A stretch of DNA of 64,000 nt from 66-474 sp964489055 (GCA_964489055.1 CAZAXF010000006.1:16159-80158); one strand, 5' to 3'. Shown: positions 17,501 to 26,275, numbered from the stretch's first letter. Translations and numbers: made by a program. Notes: generated from the letters alone by a model not told the origin.

Positions 17501-19461
17501 GGGAATCGGTCAAGCGGCATTTTCGCTCGATTGGCCACGACTGCCAGACCCACGACTTCACCTGCGTCGGCATCGGCGACATGTCCGGCGACGTGTTCGG
17601 CAACGGCATGCTGCTGTCGCGCCACGTGCGCCTGGTGGCGGCCTTCGACCACCGCCACATCTTCATCGACCCGGATCCCGATTCGGCCGGCTCCTACGCC
17701 GAGCGCGAGCGGATGTTCAAGCTGCCGCGTTCGTCCTGGGACGACTACGACAAGTCGAAGATCTCCCGGGGCGGCGGCGTGTTCGCGCGCAGCCTGAAGT
17801 CGATCACCATCACGCCGGAAATGCGCACCGCTCTCGGCATCGGCCAGGACGTGGAATCGCTGGCGCCGACCGAACTGATCAGTGCGATCCTCAGGGCGCC
17901 GGTCGACCTGCTGTGGAATGGCGGCATCGGCACCTACGTCAAGTCCTCCGATGAAAGCAACGCCGAGGTGGGCGATCGTGCCAACAACGGCCTGCGCATC
18001 AACGGCGGCGAGCTCCGCTGCCGGATCGTGGGCGAGGGCGGCAACCTGGGCTTCACCCAGAAGGGCCGCATCGAGGCCGCGCAGAACGGCGTGATCCTCA
18101 ACACCGATTTCATCGACAACTCGGCCGGCGTGGATACTTCCGACCACGAGGTCAACATCAAGATCCTGCTGAACGATGCCGTGCAGCGCGGCGAGATCAG
18201 CCTGGAAGAACGCAACAAGCTGCTGCATTCAATGACCGACGAGCTCGAGCGGCTGGTGCTGCGCGACAACTATCGCCAGAATGCGGCCATCAGCCTGATG
18301 GAGCACATGTCGGCGGGGCGCCTCGGGTCCAAGGCGCACTTCATCCGTACCCTGGAGTCGCGCGGCCTGCTCGACCGCCAGATCGAGTCGTTGCCTTCGG
18401 ATGCCGAACTCGCCGAGCGGCGCACGCACCATCAGGGCCTGGTGCGCCCGGAACTTGCGGTGCTGCTGTCCTACTCCAAGCTGGTGCTGTACCAGCAACT
18501 GCTCGATTCGGACGTGCCCGAGGATCCGTTCCTCTCGCACGAACTGATGCGCTACTTCCCCGAGCCGCTGCACGAGAAGTACGCCGAGCACATGCAGCGG
18601 CATCGCCTGAAGCGAGAGATCATCGCCACCGCGGTCACCAATTCCATCGTCAACCGCATGGGCGCGACCTTCGTGCTGCGCACCCAGGAAGACACCGGGC
18701 AGACCGCCGCCGCCGTGGTCAAGTCCTACAACGCGGTGCGCCAGATCCTGCATGCGCGCGAGCTGTGGTCCGGCATCGACGCGCTGGACGGCAAGGTCAG
18801 CGAGGCCGCGCAGATCGACGCGCTGATGAAGCTGTGGTCGTTGATGCGGCACGTTGCACGCTGGCTGCTCAACCGTCCGGGTGCGACGTTGGGCATCACC
18901 GACCTGGTTGAGCGCTACCAGCCCGGCATGGACGACCTGCGCGCGGCACTGCCGGACGTATTGACCGACACCGGCCGGGCGTCCCGGGACGTGGACCTGG
19001 AGAAGTGGCAGGGGCTGGGATTCCCCGACGAGCTGGCGCAGAAACTCGCCACGATCCCCTCGCTGGAAGTGGCGATGGACATCATCGAAACCTCGCTCGA
19101 ATCCGGCCGGCCGGTCGAGCACGTGGCACGGGTATTCTTCGACCTCGGCGAGGCGTTCGACATCGAGTGGCTGCGCACGCAGATCGAGAAACTTCCCGTG
19201 GAAAGCCGTTGGCACGCGCAGGCGCGCGGCGCACTGCGCGACGAACTGGCCGTGCAGCAGCGCGCGATGGTCGGGCAGATCCTTGCCTCCGAGCAGGGCC
19301 GCCAGGGCCCCGACGGCGCGGTGGCGGCATGGCTCCAGCGCGACGATCCACAGCTGGTGTTCACCCGCGGCATGCTCGACGAGATCCGGGGCGTGGACGT
19401 CGACTACCCGATCGCCTCGGTGGCGCTGCGGCGGCTGGCCCAGATTGCGCAGTCGGGGTGA
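14518..19461 (+). CDS. gdhB: NAD-specific glutamate dehydrogenase, large (~180 kDa) class
   Basis: A 1,647-residue enzyme of the bacterial NAD-GDH family (Pfam Bac_GDH), which deaminates glutamate to 2-oxoglutarate and ammonia with NAD+. Typical members are 1,600-1,650 residues, so it is complete. The N-terminal regulatory half carries HSVIQVDTDDAPFLVDS and FLGYREYDVV. The catalytic core shows VARGGIRWSDRREDFRTEVLGLVKAQMVKN, VGSKGGFFVKR and the dinucleotide-binding VGIGDMSGDVFGNGMLLS. The ATG at 14518 gives a sensible start; extending upstream enters the divergent promoter region. It is normally catabolic. The NAD kinase gene follows 52 bases later, so enzymes handling NAD and NADP may be co-expressed. 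Confidence 0.95.
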   Translation: MNALRTPAGGEEVAAIAAGVRDQVDPADAAAAGAFARLACAELAPDELSSRGSETWAAICANLFRWVATRPAGRAAVRVFNPDADEHGWRCSHSVIQVDTDDAPFLVDSLEMVIRGEHLRLHRMIHPVMDIRRDKDGKLKAVSECADEGGHPESVIHAEIDRVDQATLERLQAAAEAALADVHAAVSDWQAMHDKMLEIADALPDARSPLDKAQLAEGRDFLRWAADNHFTFLGYREYDVVAEHGDELLKARVDSGLGILRDPDLATAPRSTKSLVATRLPQSGAMDAIILTKTNARSRVHRAGYMDYIGVLRFDDNGKPIGESRFLGLYTSTAYMRRPQDVPLMRKKFDLAEKRSGLRPQSHSGKAFRSILETLPRDELLQASSDELFTLASGIFDVYERRRPRLFVRRDAYGRFFSCLVFIPRDHYSASVGERVKDMLRQELHGERIDSMVQLGDAPMARLHVVVRPRAGDQVEVDLDKLESRLAPIVRSWHDELRAALVGGLGEERGAQLANRWGSALTSAYIEDQTTARAAEDVGILTAMTEEGQDMRLAFHESYRTPGELHFKIFRTNNDIALSDALPLLENAGLKVDTEQVHPLEFAGTKACIQDFVVRPAVPLKFRLDDVHARFEGAFAAIWNGQAESDRFNALLLEAGLSWRQIAVLRGYCKYQQQVGTPFSQAYMEETLSRYPMIAGLLVELFEAKFDPRREEQDGGARAALERELETLTPKTVLEANSDFVQRVASLLERPREEQVDGLVAAIKALLVDVSSLDDDRILRGFMSMIRATLRTNCFQLHDGEPPAYFSYKFDPHQVPDAPKPVPYREIWVYSPRVEGIHLRFGPVARGGIRWSDRREDFRTEVLGLVKAQMVKNTVIVPVGSKGGFFVKRPPVGGDRDAQIAEGIACYKMFMHGMLDITDNIDTAANKVLHPADVVRHDDDDPYLVVAADKGTAKFSDIANGISIEHGYWLGDAFASGGSAGYDHKGMGITAKGGWESVKRHFRSIGHDCQTHDFTCVGIGDMSGDVFGNGMLLSRHVRLVAAFDHRHIFIDPDPDSAGSYAERERMFKLPRSSWDDYDKSKISRGGGVFARSLKSITITPEMRTALGIGQDVESLAPTELISAILRAPVDLLWNGGIGTYVKSSDESNAEVGDRANNGLRINGGELRCRIVGEGGNLGFTQKGRIEAAQNGVILNTDFIDNSAGVDTSDHEVNIKILLNDAVQRGEISLEERNKLLHSMTDELERLVLRDNYRQNAAISLMEHMSAGRLGSKAHFIRTLESRGLLDRQIESLPSDAELAERRTHHQGLVRPELAVLLSYSKLVLYQQLLDSDVPEDPFLSHELMRYFPEPLHEKYAEHMQRHRLKREIIATAVTNSIVNRMGATFVLRTQEDTGQTAAAVVKSYNAVRQILHARELWSGIDALDGKVSEAAQIDALMKLWSLMRHVARWLLNRPGATLGITDLVERYQPGMDDLRAALPDVLTDTGRASRDVDLEKWQGLGFPDELAQKLATIPSLEVAMDIIETSLESGRPVEHVARVFFDLGEAFDIEWLRTQIEKLPVESRWHAQARGALRDELAVQQRAMVGQILASEQGRQGPDGAVAAWLQRDDPQLVFTRGMLDEIRGVDVDYPIASVALRRLAQIAQSG

Positions 19462-19513
19462 TCCGCGCGCGCGGATGGTTTCCAAGCGGGCGCTTACGCG
19501 GCAAACTGGCGGC

Positions 19514-20305
19514 ATGGCTACCGCTGTCCAACCGGTCGCCGCGAAGCCGCGGCTGACTTTCGTCGCGTCGGGGTCCGACAAGGCGAAGGCCGCCTGCGAG
19601 CATCTCGAGCGCTGCTACGGTGCGGTGCCGCCCGGCGATGCCGACGTGATCGTGGCGCTGGGCGGCGACGGGTTCATGCTGCGCACGCTGCATGCCGAGC
19701 TCGACCGCGACCTGCCGGTGTACGGCATGAAGCTTGGCCGGGTCGGGTTCCTGATGAACCGTTACGTACCCGACGAGCTGCCCGCGCGCATCGCCGCGGC
19801 GCATCCCGCCGTCCTGCACCCATTGTCCATGCATGTGGTATGTGCCGACGGAAGCGAGGCCGACGCGCTGGCGTTCAACGAGATCTCGCTGCTGCGCGAG
19901 ACCAACCAGGCAGCGCACATCGAGGTGTCATTGAACGGCGAGGTGAAACTGCCCAACCTGGTGTGCGACGGTCTGCTGGTGTCGACGCCGGCCGGATCCA
20001 CCGCCTACAACTTTTCCGCGCACGGTCCGATCCTGCCGCTGGATGCCAACGTGCTGGCGCTGACCCCGATCAGCCCGTTTCGCCCGCGCCGCTGGCGCGG
20101 CGCACTGTTGCCGGTGGCAACCCGCGTCGGCCTGCGCACCCTCGAACCGCGCCATCGCCCGGTAAGCGCCACCGCCGACTTCCACGAGGTACGCGACGCG
20201 GTGGAAATCCGCGTGTGCGAAGCCCACGAACGCTCGGTCACGCTGCTGTTCGACCCCGAACGCAACCTCGCCCAGCGCATCCTCGACGAACAATTCGAAG
20301 CGTGA
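19514..20305 (+). CDS. nadK: NAD kinase
   Basis: A 263-residue ATP-dependent NAD kinase that produces NADP. The signature GGDG occurs in VIVALGGDGFMLRTLH, the FNEI (NE/D) motif in ALAFNEISLLRE, and the substrate loop in LLVSTPAGSTAYNFSAHGPI. Length and the short N-terminus before the GGDG resemble the compact alphaproteobacterial/xanthomonad class rather than the ~290-residue E. coli type. The start is the ATG at 19514; an in-frame ATG at 19475 would add 13 residues and cannot be excluded. It is downstream of NAD-GDH on the same strand. Confidence 0.94.
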   Translation: MATAVQPVAAKPRLTFVASGSDKAKAACEHLERCYGAVPPGDADVIVALGGDGFMLRTLHAELDRDLPVYGMKLGRVGFLMNRYVPDELPARIAAAHPAVLHPLSMHVVCADGSEADALAFNEISLLRETNQAAHIEVSLNGEVKLPNLVCDGLLVSTPAGSTAYNFSAHGPILPLDANVLALTPISPFRPRRWRGALLPVATRVGLRTLEPRHRPVSATADFHEVRDAVEIRVCEAHERSVTLLFDPERNLAQRILDEQFEA

Positions 20306-20376
20306 GCCGGCGGGCGTTGTCCGCCATGCGCGGCTTCGCGCCGTGACATCCCGACGCGGTGGCGGCGATACGCTGT

Positions 20377-20459
20377 TCCCCGGTCCCCGGTCCCCGGTCC
20401 CCGGTCCCCGGTCCCCGGTCCCCGGTCCCCGGTCCCGACTCCCGACTCCCGAGTCCCGG
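20377..20459. repeat. Heptanucleotide tandem repeat (CCCGGTC)n
   Basis: About eight copies of CCCGGTC run from ~20378 to ~20436 and then decay into CCCGACT and CCCGAGT variants up to the 3' end of fimX. It fills the convergent interval between nadK and fimX. A related (CCCGAGT)n array occurs at 42642-42718 next to the 3' end of xseA. Confidence 0.85.
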
Positions 20460-20461
20460 CT

Positions 20462-22537
20462 TCAGGTCACATACCGCATCTCCGGCGAAGGCGGACACAG
20501 GAAGTTGCCCTGCGCGAAGGTGACGCCGGCGGAGAACAGGATCGGCATGCTCGATGCCTCCTCGATCCACTCGACCATGGTGTGCTTGCCCGCGGCGCGG
20601 GCCTGCGAGCACAGTTCGCGTACCTTGAGCTCGTTTTCCGAGTGGTGCGCGAGATCGGTGGTGAGCGCGCGGTCGATCTTCAGGTAGTCCGCGTCGATGT
20701 GCTTGAGCGCCTGGAAGGAATTGAGCCCGGACCCGAACTGTTCCAACCCGAACGTGCCGCCGACGTTGCGCCAGCGTTCGACGAAATCACGCGCCGGTTT
20801 GAGGCAGGTCATGACCTTGGCCTCGGGCACCTCGAACACCAGTTGCGAAGCCTTGACGCCGGCCGCGCCGAGCTTTGCGTCCACCCAGTCGGCGAGGGTT
20901 TCGTCGTGCAGCGTCAGGGTCGAGAGCTTGACGAACACGGTGGTCGACGTGTCCGGATTGGCCTCGCCGTGCTTGCCCAGTTCGGCGATGGCGTGTTCGA
21001 TCACCCAGCGGTCGATCGCCAGCAGCCGGTCATTGCGTTCGGCGATCGGCATGAAGTGCGAGGGCAGGATTTCCTCGGTCGGGCCGCGCAGGCGCAGCAA
21101 TACCTCGAAGAATTCGCCTTCCTCGCCCTGCAGGTTGATGATCGGCTGGTAGTACAGCTTGAACCCGTCGTTCTTGAGGGCGTCGTCGATCATCTGCAGC
21201 CACGACTGTTCGCGTTCGGCCTCGGCCTTGTCGGCCGCGGCCGGGTCGTGGATGTCGATGCGGTTGCCGCCCTGGCTGGCGACCGCGCGCAGCGCGTCGT
21301 CGGCCTGCGAAAGCAGTACCTGCGACTTGGCGTTCTTTTCGCCCAGCAGGCTGCCGCCGATGCTGATGGTGAGGCTGGTCGATTTGCCGCCCGCCTCGAT
21401 GATCGCCGCCTCGACGCCCGCGCGCAGCGATTCGGCCACCTGTTGCACTTCGGTCTGGGTGGAGTCGGTCAGCAGCAGGCCGAACGAATGATCGCCGATG
21501 CGTCCGGCGCGATCGGTGGCGCGCAGGCGCTGCTTGATGGTGCCCGCCAGCGCGCGCAGCACGTCGTCGGCGCCGGCAAGGCCCACGGTATCGATCACCG
21601 CACGGTAGTTGTCCGGCTCGAGCAGCAGCAACGCCTGCTCGGTCTTGCCGCCGATCGCCGCGGCTACGGCCTCGTCGATCTGTTCCAGGAAATGCGCACG
21701 GTTGGACAGGCCCGTCAGCGGATCCTGGGTCTTCAGGCGCTTGAGTTCCTCTTCGGTCTCCGGGTTCGAGGCGGGCAGGCGGAACACCACCTGCTGGCAG
21801 GGCTCGCCCTCGTAGTTGGCCGAAGAAAATTCCATCACCGCCTCGAAGGTGGCTCCGTCGGCGCGCTTGGCGGTCAGGTCCAGCCGCGGCGGCGGCTTCT
21901 CGCCGCGCGCCAGGCGGCGCAGCAGGTCCTTGAAGTCGGCGGTGTGCTGCGGGGCGACCAGGTCCAGGATGGTCAGGCCTTCGACGTCCTCGAAGCTGTC
22001 GAAGCCGAACATCTCCAAGTACGCGTTGTTGGCGCGCACGTGGGTGCCTTCGTGGATGTAGGCGATCGGGTCGCGCGAGGAATCGAGCAGCGCGTCGCAG
22101 CGGCGGTCGGACTCGCGCAGTGCGGCCTCGAGCTTGCGCACGTTGCGGCGCGTGTTCAGCGCGTCCAGCTCGCGCCGCACCACCGCCTGCAACTGGTCGT
22201 GGCGGTTGCGCAGGGCGATGCCGCGGATGCTGCTGTGGCTGAGGATCGAGGCGACCATGTCGTCGCTCAGCTTGTCGGCCAGCGCCACCAGCGCCACGTC
22301 CTTGCCGGTGCCGTCCAGCGCGTGCGCGATGGCGTCCAGGGACACCGACTTGCACGCGGGATTGGCCAGCACGATGTCTGGCGTGGACGATTCCAGGATC
22401 GCCGCCAGCTCCTCTTCGCTCGCGATCCGCTGCGGGCGCAGGGCGATGCCGCTGTTGCGCAGCACGCTGATGACCTGCTCGGCGTCTTCGGCCTGATCCT
22501 CGGCGATGATCAGCTTGGTGATGGGTTCGGGCAACAT
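20462..22537 (-). CDS. fimX: FimX-like cyclic-di-GMP receptor (REC-like, PAS, degenerate GGDEF, degenerate EAL)
   Basis: A 691-residue cytoplasmic protein, the same length as Pseudomonas FimX, which controls type IV pilus assembly and twitching in response to c-di-GMP. Domains in order: a receiver-like domain (1-125), a coiled linker, PAS (~143-258), GGDEF-like (~270-430) and EAL-like (~445-690). The GGDEF loop is degraded to GDHSF (348-352). The EAL motif is EVL (478-480), as in FimX, so the domain should bind rather than hydrolyse c-di-GMP. The ATG at 22537 has an AAGGA ribosome-binding site 8 bases upstream; a longer frame to 22582 lacks support. The gene follows epmB on the same strand after 127 bases. 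Confidence 0.88.
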   Translation of the reverse strand: MLPEPITKLIIAEDQAEDAEQVISVLRNSGIALRPQRIASEEELAAILESSTPDIVLANPACKSVSLDAIAHALDGTGKDVALVALADKLSDDMVASILSHSSIRGIALRNRHDQLQAVVRRELDALNTRRNVRKLEAALRESDRRCDALLDSSRDPIAYIHEGTHVRANNAYLEMFGFDSFEDVEGLTILDLVAPQHTADFKDLLRRLARGEKPPPRLDLTAKRADGATFEAVMEFSSANYEGEPCQQVVFRLPASNPETEEELKRLKTQDPLTGLSNRAHFLEQIDEAVAAAIGGKTEQALLLLEPDNYRAVIDTVGLAGADDVLRALAGTIKQRLRATDRAGRIGDHSFGLLLTDSTQTEVQQVAESLRAGVEAAIIEAGGKSTSLTISIGGSLLGEKNAKSQVLLSQADDALRAVASQGGNRIDIHDPAAADKAEAEREQSWLQMIDDALKNDGFKLYYQPIINLQGEEGEFFEVLLRLRGPTEEILPSHFMPIAERNDRLLAIDRWVIEHAIAELGKHGEANPDTSTTVFVKLSTLTLHDETLADWVDAKLGAAGVKASQLVFEVPEAKVMTCLKPARDFVERWRNVGGTFGLEQFGSGLNSFQALKHIDADYLKIDRALTTDLAHHSENELKVRELCSQARAAGKHTMVEWIEEASSMPILFSAGVTFAQGNFLCPPSPEMRYVT

Positions 22538-22664
22538 GACATTCCTTGGAACGGGACAGCCGCCGGACACGGATTCCCCCATCGCTGTCCGGAAACCGAC
22601 GGCACTTCGATATTGCCGGTGAAGTCTTGTACCCCAACGGCGGCATACACGCTACCGTACACGG

Positions 22665-23675
22665 CTATACGGGGCGCTTGGAACGGTCCCCCGGCAGCTC
22701 GCGTACCAGCCGGGGTACAAGATAACCGGGAAGACGTGCCCGCAGGGCGTCGGCAAGTGCCCGGGCACGCCCATCGGACACCTCGAAGTGGGCGGTTCCG
22801 CGTACCCGGTCGAGCTGGTGCAGATAGTACGGCAGCACCCCGAAGGCGAACAATTTTTCCGAAAGTGCGGCCAGCACCGCGGCATCGTCGTTGACGCCGC
22901 GCAGCAGTACCGACTGGTTCAGCAGCGTCGTGCCGGACTCGCGCAATCGCCTGCAGGCCGCGCCAACACTGGCGTTGAGCTCATTGGGGTGGTTCGCGTG
23001 CAGCACCATTACACGCTGCAGTGGCAACCCGGACAGCCACGCGGCGAAGGCATCGTCGATGCGTTCGGGCAGCACCACCGGCAACCGCGAATGGATGCGC
23101 AGGCGGATCACGTGGGGCAGCTCGCGGAGCCCTTTTGTGAAATCCGTCAACTTTTGTGTCGAAAGCACCAGCGGGTCGCCGCCGGACAAAATCACCTCGG
23201 AAATCGACGTATCGGCGGCCAGGCAGGCGAGCGCCTCGCGCCAGGCGTGCGCGGCGGCAAGTTCTTCGGCGTAGGGGAAATGCCGTCGGAAACAATAGCG
23301 GCAATTGACCGCGCAACTGCCGGCCGCGATCAGCAACGCACGGCCTTCGTACTTGCGCAGCACGCCGTGTGCCTGCACCGCCGCAAGGTCGCCGACGGCG
23401 TCGTCACCGAAGCCGGGGGCTTCATCCAGCTCGGCAAGCTGCGGCAACACCTGCAGCAGCAGCGGATCGCGCGGATCACCGTGGCGCATCCGGGCCACGA
23501 AGCCGCGCGGTACCTTCAGTGCGAAGCCGGCATCACCCGCGGGCAGGCGTTCGGCCAGGCGCGACAGGCCAAGCAGCGCCAGCAGTTCGTGCGCGTCGGT
23601 GATGGCATCGCGCAGCGACTGGCGCCAGTCGGGTGCGCCGGCCGGCTGGGTTGTGGGCTCGATTGCCGTTATCAT
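22665..23675 (-). CDS. epmB: EF-P beta-lysylation protein EpmB (lysine 2,3-aminomutase-like radical SAM)
   Basis: A 336-residue radical SAM enzyme that converts (S)-alpha-lysine to (R)-beta-lysine for modification of elongation factor P. The [4Fe-4S]-binding CxxxCxxC motif is C121, C125 and C128 (GSCAVNCRYCFRRHF). ISEVILSGGDPLVLS and HANHPNELN are lysine-aminomutase signatures. The short length, lacking the C-terminal extension of catabolic KamA, matches EpmB. Its ATG at 23675 faces the efp start 109 bases away, so enzyme and target share a divergent promoter region. EpmA, the ligase that attaches the beta-lysine, is not in the window. Confidence 0.93.
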   Translation of the reverse strand: MITAIEPTTQPAGAPDWRQSLRDAITDAHELLALLGLSRLAERLPAGDAGFALKVPRGFVARMRHGDPRDPLLLQVLPQLAELDEAPGFGDDAVGDLAAVQAHGVLRKYEGRALLIAAGSCAVNCRYCFRRHFPYAEELAAAHAWREALACLAADTSISEVILSGGDPLVLSTQKLTDFTKGLRELPHVIRLRIHSRLPVVLPERIDDAFAAWLSGLPLQRVMVLHANHPNELNASVGAACRRLRESGTTLLNQSVLLRGVNDDAAVLAALSEKLFAFGVLPYYLHQLDRVRGTAHFEVSDGRARALADALRARLPGYLVPRLVRELPGDRSKRPV

Positions 23676-23784
23676 GGAGGGCCTTGCGCCGTTCGAATGG
23701 CGCGATGAACCCCTCATTCTAGGTGAATTGCCGGATTCGGGCCAACGCGTCCCGGCGGCATTCCGTACCCATGGAGCCCGCAGC

Positions 23785-24351
23785 ATGGCGACTTATGGTC
23801 TCAACGATGTCAAGAACGGCCTGAAAATCATCGTCGACGGCGACCCCTACGTGATCGTCGACGCCGATTTCATCAAGCCCGGCAAGGGCCAGGCCTTCAC
23901 GCGCATCAAGATCCGCAACCTCAAGAGCGGACGCGTCACCGAGAAGACGTTGAAGGCGACCGATACCGTCGAAGGCGCCGACGTGATCGAAACCGACATG
24001 CAGTACCTCTACAACGACGGCGAGTTCTGGCACTTCATGGAGCCGAACACGTTCGAGCAGCACACCGCCGACAAGAATGCGATGAGCGACGCCGCGCAGT
24101 GGCTCAAGGGCGAGGAAGAGTGCCTGGTCACGCTGTGGAACGGCACGCCGCTCACGGTGGCACCGCCCAACTTCGTGGAGCTGAAGATCGCCGAGACCGA
24201 CCCCGGCGTACGCGGCGACACCTCCGGTGGCGGCGGCAAGCCAGCCACCCTGGAAACCGGCGCCGTGGTGCGCGTGCCGTTGTTCGTGAACCAGGACGAA
24301 ATCATCAAGGTCGACACGCGCACCGGCGAATACGTGAGCCGCGTGAAGTGA
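23785..24351 (+). CDS. efp: Translation elongation factor P
   Basis: A 188-residue three-domain KOW/OB-fold factor that relieves ribosome stalling at polyproline stretches. The tip loop reads KPGKGQAF with Lys34 as the modification site, matching EpmA/EpmB-type beta-lysylation. GEFWHFMEPNTFEQ and the C-terminal VRVPLFVNQDEIIKVDTRTGEYVSRVK are typical. The ATG at 23785 is chosen; the frame runs further left only as antisense of epmB. Divergent from epmB. A 75-bp tandem repeat array begins almost immediately after the stop. Confidence 0.97.
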   Translation: MATYGLNDVKNGLKIIVDGDPYVIVDADFIKPGKGQAFTRIKIRNLKSGRVTEKTLKATDTVEGADVIETDMQYLYNDGEFWHFMEPNTFEQHTADKNAMSDAAQWLKGEEECLVTLWNGTPLTVAPPNFVELKIAETDPGVRGDTSGGGGKPATLETGAVVRVPLFVNQDEIIKVDTRTGEYVSRVK

Positions 24352-24354
24352 TTG

Positions 24355-24778
24355 ATTCGCAGCAAATCCGCGTAGCGGATTGCGTCGCGAATCAATCACC
24401 CCGGCGAAAGCCNNNNNNNNNNNNNNNNNNNNNNNNNNNNNNNNNNNNNNNNNNNNNNNNNNNNNNNNNNNNNNNNNNNNNNNNNNNNNNNNNNNNNNNN
24501 NNNNNNNNNNNNGCGGATTGCGTCGCGAATCAATCACCCCGGCGAAAGCCGGGGTCCATTGTGGAGTGTGCGCAGCAAATCCGCGTAGCGGATTGCGTCG
24601 CGAATCAATCACCCCGGCGAAAGCCGGGGTCCATTGTGGAGTTTGCGCAGCAAATCCGCGCAGCGGATTGCGTCGCGAATCAATCACCCCCGGCGAAAGC
24701 CGGGGTCCATTGTGGAGTTTGCGCAGCAAATCCGCGCAGCGGATTGCGTCGCGAATCAATCACCCCGGCGAGCGTCGG
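24355..24778. repeat. 75/76-bp tandem repeat array with two palindromes per unit, interrupted by a gap
   Basis: Units recur at 24513, 24588, 24663 and 24739 (75, 75, 76 bp apart), and a matching copy precedes the N run at 24355-24412. Each carries a hairpin CCCCGGC-GAAA-GCCGGGG with a GNRA-type loop and a second palindrome around GCAAATCCGCGTAGCGGATTGC. The array trails into half of a TCATTCCGG palindrome (24799-24838). No gene is seen between efp and the hydrolase at 24947. Confidence 0.85.
24413..24512. other. Assembly gap (100 N) inside the 75-bp tandem array
   Basis: Exactly 100 N, a conventional gap of unknown size. Identical repeat units abut both edges, so the true repeat number is not known. 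Confidence 0.98.
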
Positions 24779-24946
24779 CGGCTCGGGAGGATAGCCGTCA
24801 TTCCGGACGCGGCGAAGCCGTGATCCGGAATCTGCTCTTGTGTCGTTGCGCGACGGATCGGGCCGTTCGCACAGCCGATTGACTCGCGCCATCCCGCTTG
24901 CGCCTGGTTCCCAACCCCCGAAATCGCCCGCGGCCTTTCCGATCGC

Positions 24947-26275
24947 ATGCCAACTTCGCCACGTTCCATCGACCTGCTGATTTCCGCCCGCTGGACCGTC
25001 CCGGTCGAGCCCGCGGATACGCTGCTGGAGGACCACGCGGTCGCGGTCGATGCCGGCGCGATCGTCGAGGTGCTGCCGGCCACGCAGGCCGCGGCGAAAT
25101 ACGCACCGCGCGAGCGCGTGGAACTGCCCGTTCACGCCCTGATCCCCGGGCTCGTCAACGCCCACACCCACAGTCCGATGGTGTTGCTGCGCGGGCTGGC
25201 CGACGACCTGCCGCTGATGACCTGGCTGCGCGAGCACATCTGGCCGGTCGAGGCCAGGGTCATGGGCGCCGACTACGTGCGCGACGGCATGCAGCTTGCC
25301 ATCGCCGAGATGCTGCGCGGCGGCACCACCTGCTGCAACGACCTGTATTTCTTTCCCGACGTGGAGGCAGCGGCCTGTCGCGAACTCGGCTTTCGCGCGG
25401 TGATCGGCCTGCCGGTCATCGAATTTCCGAGCGCGTGGGCGCGCGAGCGCGACGAATACTTCGACAAGGCGCTGGCGGTGCACGATGCCTGGCGCGACGA
25501 TCCGCTGGTTTCCACCGCGTTCGCACCGCACGCGCCCTACACCGTTTCCGACCAATCGTTCGCGCGCATCCGGACGCTTTCCGACCAGCTCGACCTGCCG
25601 GTGCACGTGCACCTGATGGAAACCGCGCAGGAGGTCGAGGACAGCCGGCGCGAGCACGGCCTGCGCCCGCTGCAGCGGTTGCAGAAGCAGGGTCTTGTCA
25701 ACGATCGCCTGATCGCCGTGCACATGACCCAGGCCAGCGACGCCGAGATCGACCTGTGCGCGGCGCGTGGCGTTTCGGTGGTGCACTGTCCCGAGTCCAA
25801 CCTGAAACTGGCCTCCGGTTTCTGCCGCGCCGAGAAGCTGCGCCGGGCCGGCGTGAACCTCGCGCTCGGCACCGATGGTTGCGCGTCCAACAACGACCTG
25901 GACATGTTCGGCGAAATGCGCACCGCGGCCCTGCTGGCCAAGGGCGTGGCCGGCGACCCGGCCGCGTTCGACGCCGTGTTCGCGCTGCGCGCGGCGACCC
26001 TGAACGGCGCCCGGGCCCTGCAGCTGGACGCGAAAATCGGCTCGATCGAGGTCGGCAAGCGCGCCGACCTCGCTGCGGTACGCCTGGACGAAGTCGAGGC
26101 CAGCCCGCTCTACAATGTCATTTCGCAGCTCGCCTATGCGACGTCGCGCCGCCAGGTCAGCGATGTCTGGATCGACGGTCGGCGCCGGCTTGCCGACGGC
26201 GCGCTGGTCGATTTCGACCTCGCCGGCGTACTCGAAAAGACCCGCCGCTGGCGCGAGCGCATTGCGGCGGTGTGA
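24947..26275 (+). CDS. mtaD: TRZ/ATZ-family amidohydrolase, probable 5-methylthioadenosine/S-adenosylhomocysteine deaminase
   Basis: A 442-residue metal-dependent hydrolase of the amidohydrolase superfamily. Metal ligands are visible in NAHTHSPM (HxH), VHVHLMET, VHMTQ and the late Asp of LGTDGCASNND. FAPHAPYTVSD and HCPESNLKLASG are characteristic of the MtaD group, which deaminates methylthioadenosine and SAH. The gene precedes ubiG and a MupP/Gph-like phosphatase, an order known from Pseudomonas (PA3170-PA3172). Family is certain; the exact substrate is inferred. Confidence 0.85.
   Translation: MPTSPRSIDLLISARWTVPVEPADTLLEDHAVAVDAGAIVEVLPATQAAAKYAPRERVELPVHALIPGLVNAHTHSPMVLLRGLADDLPLMTWLREHIWPVEARVMGADYVRDGMQLAIAEMLRGGTTCCNDLYFFPDVEAAACRELGFRAVIGLPVIEFPSAWARERDEYFDKALAVHDAWRDDPLVSTAFAPHAPYTVSDQSFARIRTLSDQLDLPVHVHLMETAQEVEDSRREHGLRPLQRLQKQGLVNDRLIAVHMTQASDAEIDLCAARGVSVVHCPESNLKLASGFCRAEKLRRAGVNLALGTDGCASNNDLDMFGEMRTAALLAKGVAGDPAAFDAVFALRAATLNGARALQLDAKIGSIEVGKRADLAAVRLDEVEASPLYNVISQLAYATSRRQVSDVWIDGRRRLADGALVDFDLAGVLEKTRRWRERIAAV

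Noticed and set aside
14422..18228. 1,268-residue minus-strand frame opposite NAD-GDH
   Set aside because: Antisense shadow of a high-GC gene; the plus strand encodes a complete, well-conserved enzyme.
24099..24823. Open frames across the 75-bp array and N run
   Set aside because: They read through repeats and unknown bases; the 75-bp period keeps a frame open artificially.
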